Source: Cyclaneusma minus
Lineage: Eukaryota > Ascomycota > Leotiomycetes > Marthamycetales > Marthamycetaceae
DNA length: 64,000 nt
Assembly (NCBI GenBank): GCA_037179335.1
Contig: JAKZHN010000002.1
Location: 310,001 to 374,000 of the forward strand
Reading direction: 5' to 3'
The position numbers were made by a program, and so were the translations under genes. Below are positions 52,452 to 62,928 of this stretch, in pieces. The notes below the pieces were generated by a model that saw only the letters and a program-made list of their open reading frames with translations, was not told where the DNA came from and ran no database searches. Positions within the stretch are counted from its first letter, which is position 1; the number at the start of each line of letters is the position of its first letter.

Positions 52452-53804
52452 ATGAAAGCCTCTCCAGCTCGTCCCCCGTTCGGCAACATGGATCAAGACT
52501 ACCTGTACTACCCGAAACCTCGTGGTCAAGGTCTACAGAGACCGGTAGAGAGCTCCTGGTACCGTGTTGCATCTCAGCAGTCTGATGCCTCAAACGACAC
52601 CTTGGTTGATCGAGATGCTTTCACCTCCCGGGCGATCAAGTTTCCTGCAGCTCGTCACGTACAAGGTCGCCTGAACCTCCCAGATGCATCTACCACGATG
52701 CATCAGCGTTCTCGCAATGATAGGAATCCGACTTCCCCGGAGCTGAACGCTACGCGTGGCGAGTTCCAAGCAGCCATCCCACCGCAGATCTTGCACAGAT
52801 GTCATGCCTATGGATACAAGCTCATCGACGGGACATATCGCGTGCTCACTGTCGCCGGGGCAGCTCCGACTGGAGAAGGTCTCATCATCGTTCCTGAGCC
52901 GTGGGCACCTGTACCTGAAGGCGCAATCCAGGAGAGTCCTGAGCACTCGAGCAAGACAGAGAAGGTATATTTTTCGTGCTACTCGGGGAATTTATTTGGC
53001 TGACCGATTCACAGTGTCGCTCTTCAAGCAACTCACCTATCCAAAAGGTCTTTTCCCCGGTCACCATTCCCACGTTCACTGTTCCCGCTCCCACCGCTCC
53101 CACCGCTCCCACGCCCACCGTCGAGGAAGTTCAGGTGAGTTGTCGTTACACGAGTGTTCCTGTTGAAGCTTCCACCGCTGACATGATCTGATATTCAGGC
53201 CAAGATTGACCAAATCATCACGACACCACAAGTTCCCAAGCCTCAGGGAAAGATCTACTGCACGCACTGGATTCATCGCGGAACGTGCATGTTTGCCCAC
53301 TCCGGCTGCCGCTTTTTGCACATCATCCCCCTGGACCCGGATACCCTGGGAGTTCTTGGTCTGCGTGGTTTGCCAGGCTGGTGGCTGAAGACCTTAGCCC
53401 CAGAGCAGCGACAGCTCGTGTTGGAAGAGCATGAGCGCCTCAAGGCTCAGAAAAATGGTGCTGGACAAGCTCTGGACTCTCCTGACCACAGAAATGCACC
53501 CTTGATGCCCTATCCGAGAACTGGTGTTCGCGCCCCTGGATCCCAGCTCAATCCCGAGGCTCAAGCCTTCACCTTCCAGCATGGGCCTTCGCCACTCAGC
53601 TACAACCACAATGACGATGCAGTGTCTGAGCTGGGACTAGACAGCAGTCCTCCCGAGGGGCATTGGCGTCATTGCGATGACTTCTCCAACTTGTCCATCA
53701 ATGACACCTGGTTCTCTGACGGCAGTAGTGTCGCAGCAGCTGAGCAACAAGTTCGGTGGCCTATCGGGGCCGAGAAGAAGAAAGGCAGAATCAGCTACAA
53801 CTGA
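52452..53804 (+). CDS. CCCH zinc-finger family protein, cluster copy E
   Basis: Exons 52452-52964, 53015-53134 and 53199-53804 join in phase (412 residues). A 110-residue N-terminal extension precedes the family domain (GYKLIDGTYRVLTVAGAAP to GEGLIIVPEPWAPVPEGA). Exon 2 is Pro/Thr-rich with a short repeat (APTAPTAPTPT). The junction VQ|AKIDQII matches copies A and C. The finger is CTHWIHRGTCMFAHSGCRFLH, followed by IPLDPDTLGVLGLRGLPGWW and a helical charged segment (APEQRQLVLEEHERLKAQK). The remaining tail is acidic and Ser-rich. This is the most complete copy and the best reference for the family. RNA binding is inferred from the finger. Confidence 0.8.
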
Positions 53805-54632
53805 CCCAAATCAGGATCAGAAGCCTCTCTCGCATCTTCGCCTGTACTCTCAGCCAAAGCGTCTAACAGAATATTGTGGGTCAGATAGTGAGTCGGAAGG
53901 TGTTTGGCTGAGCAGAGGTAAAGAATTGAACGGGCTTGATCGTTGTTTGTATCAACATCGTTTTGCGTGCAGCATGATTTTTGTTTGGCATCATTGGCTG
54001 GCTCGCGGATTGCAATTTGGGGGATGTACGTTTCAGATTGGGCTATGGAGAGGTCTGTCGACCTGCTGTACATATCAGCCTTTGTCGCCATAAGAAATAG
54101 ACCCAAGCATACATTGAATAATGAACATGCTGCGAGTTGCAATAGGAAGTGTCTAGTAAAGTTTAAGAACCGTGATTGCTCTAGCTACCTGGTGACACCT
54201 TATGCATCGTCATCCGCCTGGCGTGAACACCTACTTTGCCATAGCGCCTTGAGAGGCTGAAAGACACTGGGAAACAACATTAAAAGAATTTCCGGCAACT
54301 CTGTCGCCTAGAACCACTTGAGTTCTTTTCAAACATGTCGACACAATGTCAGGAATTCTCCTTGAACAAAGCCTAGTACCTCCGAAAATCCAGTAACATT
54401 AGAACCCGGGCTAGCATTGGTTTGGAGCCATCAGCCAGCACGGCACGTCCCAGCCCTCCTTGTAGGAAGCCATCAAGCCTACCGCGAGTTTCTACCTCGG
54501 GTCTCTTCTCTTGCCATCCTCTTCCATCTCCGCTGTCCCGGCCTTTCTCAAGATCGCCACGCTTACTTACCTGATTCACAAACAGGTTTTTTGAAAAGCG
54601 CTCTTGCGCCGCAATCCTCCAACGTCGACTCC
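53805..54632. other. intergenic region between copies E and F
   Basis: These 828 bases show no gene I can support. The frame of copy F is open back to 54417 but has no ATG there. Confidence 0.4.
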
Positions 54633-55204
54633 ATGACCTCCCCACAAGCTGCCACAGGAGAAGATCCTGCAATACAATACACAAGCCGCACCGAGAACGA
54701 TACCTTCTCCATGCCCATCGTCCTGGCCAGCAAAGCCCAGCCTACCATACCAAGTGTGCCAACTAGCGCAGCTGGGCCGGTCCGCAACGATCAACACTCG
54801 TATATGCCGACCCAACAAACTGTAGAGAGCGCGCAGCCCATCCCCCAGAACAAGTCAATCTTCCCAGAGTCATGCGCGTATCTTCTCCGCGAAAATCCGG
54901 TCCCTTCCACTACAACTCGGGCCACGTCTTTCCAATACAAGTTCGACTTCTCGACCCAGCCGCCCGCCAAGCACGCAAAAAAGACAGCAAGTGACTACTG
55001 TGCCCAATGGATTCACACTGGATCTGTTTGACCACAAATTGCTCACTGTTGCATAACCTGCCGTAGTCTGAGCCAGAAATCCTGCGTCAGCTTGGCCTCG
55101 CAACGGCGCCCACACTCCAAAGCGTGTATAGCAATCCCTCAGCAGACCTCCCGATAGGCTGCGTGCCCTTCGAAACAGACTCGACGACCTCGACCCGCAC
55201 GTGA
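54633..55204 (+). pseudogene. disrupted CCCH family member, cluster copy F
   Basis: From an ATG at 54633 a frame encodes a Thr/Pro/Gln-rich region, then FQYKFDFSTQPPAKHAKK and the first half of a finger, CAQWIHTG, before a TGA at 55029-55031. In the next frame the sequence continues with finger-like CLTTNCSLLH, a TAG at 55064-55066, and then SEPEILRQLGL, the counterpart of DLDILESLGL in copy B, open to 55204. So the finger is split by a frameshift and an in-frame stop. Alternatively, a 41-nt intron (GTTTGA...CCGTAG) would skip the second half of the finger. Either way no complete finger can be made. The N-terminal domain of the family is also absent. Confidence 0.6.
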
Positions 55205-55257
55205 CACATCATTCTGCGTGACTTCGAAGATCTCCAGATTCCTCGGCCGAGAGAAAA

Positions 55258-55915
55258 ATGGAGTCTACCAACGACTATCTAGAATCGCCTGCTGGTGCCC
55301 CTGCGCAACAGCCGCGGAGCAATCCTCCAGCTCCTGCTATTCAAGTTCGACTTCTCATACCACCTACCCCCAAGCCCGCCAAGAATAGCCCGAGCGAATA
55401 CTGCATTTCATGGATCCATACGGGAGTCTCCACTACCGCTAGATGCTTCATCCTCTTACCACGGCGGCCGCGACACTCTGGCCAGGGCCAGCAGCAGCAA
55501 CAGCATCAGGCCGGCGCTGCCCCCGGCAACAACACTTCCCTGGCTTCCAGTCACCCTGGCTAGGGTCCATCCGGCTCGCTTTTGCAGAAGATGCCATAAT
55601 CAGACCCGGAAATCCCGCGTCGCTCCTGGTGGCAATGTTTTGTTCAGCGAGGAGGCTCTCGCCGACTTCGCGAAGGATCACAGGGGAAAGGGCAAAGCTG
55701 TTGAGGAACCCAGTCGTGAGAGCGTCGCCGAGGAGACCATGACCGCTGCACAGCAGGAGCGCAACACTGCCATCACGGCCAAGATGAACGCAGTCAAAAT
55801 GCTTCAGTCCCGCACTGATCTTCTAACCGCCTATCTCGTCTCATTCATCAAGACTCAAAGTTTGCCAATTGGGGCTTTTCGAAGCTGCCACCCCATCCTC
55901 AGACGTGTATCCTAG
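55258..55915 (+). pseudogene. disrupted CCCH family member, cluster copy G
   Basis: A frame from the ATG at 55258 encodes a Pro-rich start and SEYCISWIHTG, the first half of the family finger. The second Cys position is Ser, a later Cys is kept (ARCFILLP), and the final His position is Leu, so metal binding is lost. The frame ends at 55563. KFDFS, which in copy F lies before the finger, appears here in another frame. SDPEIP (counterpart of SEPEIL) follows at 55600, after stops. A third frame then gives a coding-like helical tail (EEALADFAKDHRGKGKAVEE, then AAQQERNTAITAKMNAVKML) to 55915. The mixture of frames indicates a decayed copy. Confidence 0.6.
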
Positions 55916-55929
55916 GGTTCGGAAGCATA

Positions 55930-56762
55930 ATGGACGTTACCAGAAACACTGGTTGCACGGGAAAAGGTCGGGACTGTAGAATTCATGGCCCCCGAGATGG
56001 CGTAAGGATCTCTGTACGATATGCCGGCCGACATATACTCTTGTGGATACATGAGGAAGAAGCTTTGGAACGAGGAGTAGGCCTGGACCCCGAATAAGAA
56101 GCTCTTGGAACGCATAACGACAGGAACGCTCAAGAATAGTGCCACCAATCTCGTTCTACAGATGACAGGTGTCTCATCGAACGCCTGACGCACAGCTTCA
56201 TGAATGGCCCCGACCCTGTCAACACCTCCATCCCCGAAGAGCAGCGCCTCGAGCCTGACTACCAGATCACCAGCTCGGTCTTGCAATGGCCTCAACATGG
56301 TGGCGATCTTCGCGAAAGGGTATGGAAATGGATTTTCAGGAGGGAGATGAGTTCTTGAAGGCCGAGTACGAAAATAGGTACGACGAAGGTTTTGAAGTGG
56401 TTGGAGAGGGTGGTGATGGGCTTGATCACTAAATCGATACGAGAGTTCGAGCACTACCGCAAAGAAGTGGCGGAGTTGAGCCGCCGAGGACGAGTTTGAT
56501 GCATGGTATGACCGAGACAGCGAGTGGGAGGAGGAGAAGTTCATCGCACTATGCGAGAGAAAGGCCCACTCGATGTGGTAGCGATGCTCCATGCAGCCGG
56601 TTGACTTGACTGAGATTAGGAAGGAGGCAGAGGAGGAGCCGGGATCAAGCACCAGGTCGGAAATTCCAGCCTCAGAAGTTTTGGGTGGTGAAGATGCGGT
56701 TTCTTGGGCAATAAGAATGCAATGGGTTGGTAGGATCAAGATCCATGATGTTTGGGGATATT
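55930..56762 (+). pseudogene. frameshifted relic of a protein kinase domain
   Basis: On the plus strand, EKVGTVEFMAPEMA (activation-segment end, about 55963-56004), a stop, then YDMPADIYSCG is the kinase subdomain VIII-IX pattern. It continues through another stop to NKKLLERITTGTLKN and LVLQMT, and then, in a shifted frame, DRCLIERLTHSFMNG. Further coding-like pieces follow in alternating frames: EGDEFLKAEYENRYDEGFEV, EFEHYRKEVAELSRR, EDEFDAWYDRDSEWEEEKF and VDLTEIRKEAEEEPG. The N-lobe and catalytic loop are not found upstream, so the copy is truncated at its 5' end. The 294-codon frame on the opposite strand is a shadow of this decay. Confidence 0.6.
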
Positions 56763-56796
56763 GATGCGTGCCTGTTGGAGGTCGTCTGTTCTTCAC

Positions 56797-57192
56797 GCGT
56801 TGGGTAGCGTGTTAAACTTGACGTCGGGGTGGCGGAGAAGGTTATTATTATTAGACAGAAGTATCATGTGGTACTAGTATTGAAAGAAAAATTTGCCAGA
56901 ACAATTGCAGTTTATATCCCCGTGGCTATCTTCACCTCGAAGAAGCCCAGACTTGGGGTTTGAGTGCAAATCAGATTCTGCTATGCTACCTACCTAGACT
57001 GGTTCTATATAGCCGCCGTAAAAACCCAGAATAATGCAGGGAACCTGCCATGCCCGTCCAATTCCTATAGATGCAGACTGATCCCAACAATGCCCAGACA
57101 AAACACCACCGCCACCCAATACTCCAGACATATACAATGAAGATGATGCTCAGAAACAAGTCGATCCCAAACACTGAACTACTCGCACCAAA
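56797..57192. other. intergenic region
   Basis: These roughly 400 bases lie between the kinase relic and the stop of the next minus-strand gene. No gene is visible. Confidence 0.45.
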
Positions 57193-58428
57193 TCAATCAT
57201 CAACCTCCATCAAGCCCAACATATCCAACTCCGTCCTCACCAACCTATCAAACTCAGCCCTCTCAATCCCCGCCGCCCTCGCCAACCTATACAAACTCTT
57301 CACACTCGTCCCTATATGCTGCTTCACCGCAACCTCAGCCGTATCACTCTGTCCACTCCTATCACTCCTAGAAGCCTCCCTCTCCAACCTCGCCACCGTC
57401 TCCTCCCCACTCGCACTACTCGCCGGCCTCGGCACCACTAAATTCTCATTCAGTCCCTCATAATAAGCCGGAGGGCTTTGGCTCGGCGGAGTAGGCTCGC
57501 TCTGCACTTTTGCATACAGCGGAGCGGCGATTGAGGAGGTGTTTAAAGTGGATTCAACAGGGCCGGCGGCGGAGGCTTCGCCGGGGTCGTGGTCGTCGAG
57601 GGCGGGTTGCACGGAGGCGTAGCGAGCGTAGTAGGCGTCTTCGTCTGTCAGCGGCATCATTCCCAGCCCGGCAGGAAGATGGCGCGCAGAGGGTGGTGCA
57701 GGAGAGTGTTTCTGGGCGGGGGTGCGGGCGGGTGTGGAATCGTATTGCGCCCAGTAATCATCGTCGTCGTCTTCTTCTGGCGCTTGTGAGGATTGGTGCG
57801 AGATGCTGTTTAGACCATAGGGTCCGCCGTTTTGATCCTTCGAAGAGTCATCAGCGGCGAGTTTTTGGAGCGATTCTTGGGACTTGGATATGCTTTGGCG
57901 CACGGAATCGCCTCTGAATCGTCCCTCTGCTTCGACTATGCTTTCATGGCCAGCGGATGATATTTCGTCGTCGTAAAGGAGAACTTCAGCGATGCGCCAG
58001 CCGGAGGGGCCATCATTGCTATCGGCTTCGCCCTCGCACCATAGTAGCTTGACAGTCACGCCTAGTTCTCGTAGCGCGACTATGGCGTGCAGTGTTTCGA
58101 TATCCAGGCGCTCGTATTTAAGCGAAACATCCCGGTGGTCGTCCCAGTCGATCTCTACTTCGCCGCTGGCAGGATGTGGTTCGAAGTTTTCGCTTTGCAC
58201 TGTTTTCTCGAGTCGCTGGATGTAGGCGGGGTCGCGGTTCCAAGTGAGTCGTGGCAGGTAGGGTTCTTGGGATGTGGCGGAGAGATATTGGAGGCGCTGG
58301 CGCAGAATAGGGGAAAGTAGTGGTAATAGAGCTTCAGGGGGAGACGGCGAAGCTGAACTCGAGGGCAGCGAAGCTAGGAGAGGCGGGAGGAGAGTTTGCG
58401 GCTCGGGACTCGGAATTATTGGGTGCAT
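57193..58428 (-). CDS. conserved-looking hypothetical protein
   Basis: I cannot name this 411-residue, single-exon protein. The first part (about 40-160) looks folded: ILRQRLQYLSATSQEPYLPR, LTWNRDPAYIQRLEKTV, a beta-rich EVEIDWDDHRDVSLKYERLD and LHAIVALRELGVTVKLLWCE. A long acidic, Ser-rich linker follows (EEDDDDDYWAQYDSTPA). Within it the segment DEDAYYARYASVQPALDDHD looks like a conserved short motif. The C-terminus is a compact helical region (HIGTSVKSLYRLARAAGIER to FDRLVRTELDMLGL). The start is an ATG at 58428 and no introns are needed. No domain name can be given from sequence reading alone. Confidence 0.72.
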   Translation of the reverse strand: MHPIIPSPEPQTLLPPLLASLPSSSASPSPPEALLPLLSPILRQRLQYLSATSQEPYLPRLTWNRDPAYIQRLEKTVQSENFEPHPASGEVEIDWDDHRDVSLKYERLDIETLHAIVALRELGVTVKLLWCEGEADSNDGPSGWRIAEVLLYDDEISSAGHESIVEAEGRFRGDSVRQSISKSQESLQKLAADDSSKDQNGGPYGLNSISHQSSQAPEEDDDDDYWAQYDSTPARTPAQKHSPAPPSARHLPAGLGMMPLTDEDAYYARYASVQPALDDHDPGEASAAGPVESTLNTSSIAAPLYAKVQSEPTPPSQSPPAYYEGLNENLVVPRPASSASGEETVARLEREASRSDRSGQSDTAEVAVKQHIGTSVKSLYRLARAAGIERAEFDRLVRTELDMLGLMEVDD

Positions 58429-59232
58429 TTTCGAAGATCTGCGCAGGTTTTCTTGGGAGTTTTTAGAAACTAAGAGAATACGCGGGCGATCTTGTGCGTC
58501 GAGAATCCTTAATGTGCCGTGGGGTCTGGCGGTGCAATTGGTGGGTGTTGTCGAGATGAAAGCTTAAGCTGTGGGCGATCACATGCCAGAAGCTCTCAGC
58601 GAGGCTGCACGAGGTGGTTGAGCTTCGCGGGGAGGACGGCGGCCAGAACGCAACTCTCAGCCCTCAACGTCAACGTATCGTGATGCGATGATGAAAACTG
58701 ACAACTGGTGTAGGACCGGCTTCGCGGGAGAGCGGTGGGTTATGTACTACTGGCTACTACGCTACATCTGCATCGCAACCATGGTCCGCGCTCTCGTGCC
58801 TATTTGTCTACGGTCGAGCGGAGAGACGTCGCCCGCCCTCAGCTGCTCTTCCTTTCCGCCGAACATCCTGCAGCGCACGAACATGCAATTTATTTGCATC
58901 GACTGATTTCTTCTCTTCTTGACTCGAGTCTGTGCTCATCTCCGAAATCTATTTACCGTTGCGGACGGACCAGAAGATCTCGACTGGGTGGCAGAGGACT
59001 CCAGTGATGACCCCGTGCTTTCTCCGCTTCCAAGGGAAGAGTGAAGCTTCAAAGACAGGACGATGGGGTTCCAGGCGAGGATTCTGCTATGGCATATGAA
59101 ATCCATGTGGGTTTCGAGTACGCGACCTACGAAGAGCCTGCTGTCTATTGACATCCTATCCCGAACACCAACCCTGCCATGCCAATATATATACAAAAAA
59201 TGAAGGAATCGCTAAACATATCAAAAGAAGAT
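58429..59232. other. intergenic region with a possible coding remnant
   Basis: These 804 bases lie between two minus-strand genes. On the plus strand about 58790-59043 has a coding-like flavour: VERRDVARPQLLFLSAEHPA in one frame and, further on in another, DGPEDLDWVAEDSSDDPVLS ending in a stop. No start or clear splice signals support a gene. Confidence 0.35.
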
Positions 59233-61132
59233 CTAGTCAGAAGCTCGGTGCAGAGAGATCTTAACACCATCACCAGGGATCAAGTTGGTCGACAACTTCT
59301 TGACCAGTGGTGCGGTGATGTCCGGCACACTGAAAGCGTCGAAGCGTTGCAAGAAACGCGCGAGGAGGTATGAGCCCTCGTTCATGGCATATTGTTCTGT
59401 TATACTCGTCAGCTTTACTGATCTTCGAGCATCGATGGCGAGAGAGTACTCACGACCAAGACAAATTCTTGGGCCCAAACTGAAGCCCAAGAAATCCCAC
59501 GAAATCGTCTTCCTTCCCTCCCACCTCTGTGGCCTGAACTCATCCGAATCATCGCCCCAGAGCTCCTCTCTCCTCTGCAGCACATAAGCAGAGTATCCAA
59601 CCTGCTCTCCCTTCATAACGGCAATGGGCTGCTTGCCATCGGGTCCACCACCTGTCGGCAGCACCGTATCCTTCAGTGCCGTCCTGCTGTTCAGGGGAAT
59701 GATAGGATATAGTCTCAACGCCTCCAACAACGTGTATTGCAACACCTTGCAACTCCTCATACCATCAAACGACAATGGCTCTTTCGGCTTCTTTTCCGTA
59801 CCAAACTTCTCCACAATCGCAGCTCTCAGCTCATTGAAGAGCGCCGGGTGTCTCGACAGCAGCAAAATCGCCCAACACACCATTCCGGCCGTGGTATCTC
59901 TTCCGGCAATCAGCACCTGCAGACACTGGTCCCTCAACTCATCATGGCTATCATTCATCGCCGCCAGAGCCTCCACCAACACGAACCTCTCCTTCTCGCC
60001 CTGCTTCTTCTCCTGTCTCTTCGCCTTCTCAGCAGGATCCAGCACTCTCTTCACAAAAACGCTGGAGTATTCCTTCAACGTCTTCTGCGCTTGCCTGAAC
60101 TTCTTGTTGTTGGCCAACCACCACAAGCTCTGGAGACGCACACGCCAGCCCATATAGTCCTTTGCAAAGTCAAGAGCTTCCGCAAATTCCAAGTTGCGCT
60201 TCGCTTCCTCGCTCGCGCCGCCCGCAGCGGCTTTGATAGCAGAGGTCTGCGAATTGACAGACTGGCCAAACAAAAACTCCGTGCTCACATCCAACACGAC
60301 GCGGAAAATCAGGGGCATCAGATCCGTCTCGGGCAACCAACCCTTCGCATCCTCCTTTGGCAAATTGTCAAACAGAATCTGCAAGTGATGCTCAGCACAC
60401 TCCAAATCGTTAACATTGTCTCTGGAAAACTGCGGTCTCAGCTGTTGGCGGAAACGGTGCCAAGCGGGGCCTTCGGACGTGAAGATGCCGTGGCCGTAGA
60501 CGGGGAAGAGGTTGTCGCGACGCATGGTGCCCATTTCGAAGTCGGCGAACTTGCTGGAGAGCATGGCTTGCAGGTTCTGGGGGTCGTAGGTGAGGAGGAT
60601 GGAGTTGTTGAGGAGGCCGTGCGAGCGGAAGGTGGGCGTGCCCATCATGCGGACGCGCCAGCGGGTCATGTCTTCGAGGTAGTCTTTGCCTGTTTTTAGG
60701 GGGGTTTGTTAGCTGGTGTGCCATTTTTGGTGTGTGTGGTGGTTGGGGATTTGGGGAGTGTGAAATTTGTGGATTTCGAAGTTGGGGTTTCGCAATTGGG
60801 GGTTTGGGGCTTTCGGGGGTTTGAGAGTGAGAGGAGAGGGATTCGGGGATCTGGGGAATCTGGGGATTGGGGTCTTTCCCCGGTCTTGGAGTTTTGGGGT
60901 TTGGAGGGAATGAGAAAACAGGGGTTCGTGAAAAATTACCTTTCATGTTGAAGATGATGTTCCAAGACCGGTCGATGCCCCACGGTAGCTTGTTAGGGAT
61001 AGCGGGGAGATCGCCGCACCCGTTGGCGTCGCCAAATTGCTTGAGTGCGCGCCATCGCAGCACATGGCGGGTCTGCTTGTACACCACGAACACCACCAAC
61101 GCCAGAAACAGGCTCAGAGTAACGTTTGCCAT
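59233..61132 (-). CDS. cytochrome P450, CYP52-like
   Basis: This is a microsomal P450 that resembles CYP52-type omega-hydroxylases of alkanes and fatty acids. Exons 61132-60940, 60689-59454 and 59396-59233 join in phase (530 residues). The N-terminus is a membrane anchor (VTLSLFLALVVFVVYKQT). Visible motifs are WHRFRQQLRPQF (helix C), AGRDTTAGMVCW (oxygen-binding helix I), ExxR as EALR in LLEALRLYP, and FRPQRWE. The haem loop GPRICLGQQYA has Cys474; the last exon supplies QQYA after splicing. Intron 1 is 250 nt and rich in CCCCAAA-like tracts, intron 2 is 57 nt. The substrate class is inferred from overall resemblance. Confidence 0.9.
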
Positions 61133-62927
61133 CGTCGATCGTTTTCTTGTTTCTTGATGCTATTCACAGAATCGGTGTGAAAAACAAGCCTTTGGAATTT
61201 CTTGGCGAACGAGTCGATTTCGAAGGTCTAGATCGTGGATCTTGAGGATTCCAAAAACATGAAGTGGTCGTTCTGCTAGCTTTATAGGGCCAAGCCGATG
61301 CCCGCGATGCCGAGACTTTGGATCTTCTTATTGTCGAATCGTTCGAACGCTTTGATGGCGTTTCGAAACCCGATAGACAGGTGAGAAATAATGAGAAGAC
61401 AGTCTTAACGGAGGTCTTAATGAAAGTCTTGACGAAGTACCGACAAACTCTGGTCGGCGTTTGATACTAGGTGGAAAGGAGAGAAAACTCGACGGGAAAA
61501 AGTGACGGTGGAAATGAGAGTACTTTTGATTCATCGTCTATCTAGTGTTAGGTAAGACCTTCGCTTTGACGGTGTGGATGCCCATATCTCGCCATTTTAC
61601 TACTACTACTGCTACGACTACAGGCACCACGTTTCACGGAAGCATGTAAGAGCGATGCATCCGAGACTCGTGGATTCCCACGTCAGCGGCAATTGGTCCG
61701 AGGAGCTTTCGGAGGCGAGGACATATGTCACAGTACAGGATCTCTAATGTATCGCGTGCTTTTAGCAGCAACGCGCAACTGAGCCTTGTGGCTTGCCCGC
61801 CACTCAGCGACGAGGGATTGGTGGAAGAGATTTGCCTGGATCCTGGGATGAATCAGCGTCACAGCGCGCTCGGAGGATCGAGGGTATCGGAGTGTCCGAA
61901 ATAGATGGACAGCGTGATTCAAGAGGATTGATAGAGGGGTAATTGGGGCTGGTTGATATCGTATTGTGGGAATTAAGGGTCCTGATACATGTAGAATGGG
62001 CACGGAATTCGGACCGTCGTTATTCAATCGGCACTCGGTGGGAGGGCTGGAGAGTCAAGGTCGAGGGCGAATGGAGATGAGATGTGCGGTGCTTGAATCG
62101 CTACTTGCAGGTCAAATCTAGTATCTACGGCTACATAGTATGCCTTGTATGAGATTTGCCATTCCAGAAAATGGTCCATGTTGCGTGGTCAGGTTCAGAC
62201 AGAGCCAATAACAAGAATAGGATATAGGATTATAGATATCTTACATGCATATCTGAGCTAGTATCACGATGTCTCGAAATCTGGCGATGTTCTCAATGTA
62301 GAAGCGCATGTCGTCCCCTTGTCCTACGACACAGACTCAGGGTCCAGTGTCCATGCGTCAACATCCCTGTCCGGCAGCGGCAAGGCATTCTCGGGAAGAC
62401 CAGGTCGTCGTGGAGGTCAGGGGTGGGTGGGTGTCTCTCCAACAGAACCCCCAAACCCAATTCAGCGCTTCCCCACCGGCAGAATCGACTGTCGTGCAAC
62501 CACATACATGTAGGCACTGGGGTCTCCGGTAGCGCACGTCAGATCAACCTTAAATTCTCCGAAGCAATATCATAACGCACGTAAGCACTAAGCCGCATAT
62601 CTGCATCCATGACACAATTATCGACATTTTGAGATTGTGCCTGGCCGAAGGATTCTGAGGTGGCACGAACACGTGGCTGGCTGCATGATGCAGTAACACA
62701 GTCATCGCGGTTTGGGGGTGTCTGGGAAGTGGAAGGGCTCCGAGTCGACGTGGTTTGCGAGGGAGTCAATAATGATGTGGCTAAATCGGCATGGATCTGC
62801 ATATGCTAGATCTGAGAAGGATGCGTCCTGCAGGAACAGAGTGGATGGATCGTGGGGCCTTTGATGATGTGGACATAGGAACTCCATCAATGTCGTTCAA
62901 TGTTGTGGTGCTTTCATGTTGATAAGG

Positions 62928-62928
<1 letters not shown>
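61133..62928. other. gene-free stretch upstream of the P450
   Basis: These 1.8 kb contain no open frame with recognisable features on either strand. The promoter of the P450 gene lies at its left end. I could not find an RNA gene. Confidence 0.45.

Noticed and set aside
55912..56796. 294-codon minus-strand ORF
   Set aside because: Kinase motifs and acidic coding-like segments lie on the plus strand in broken frames. The minus frame has no recognisable feature.
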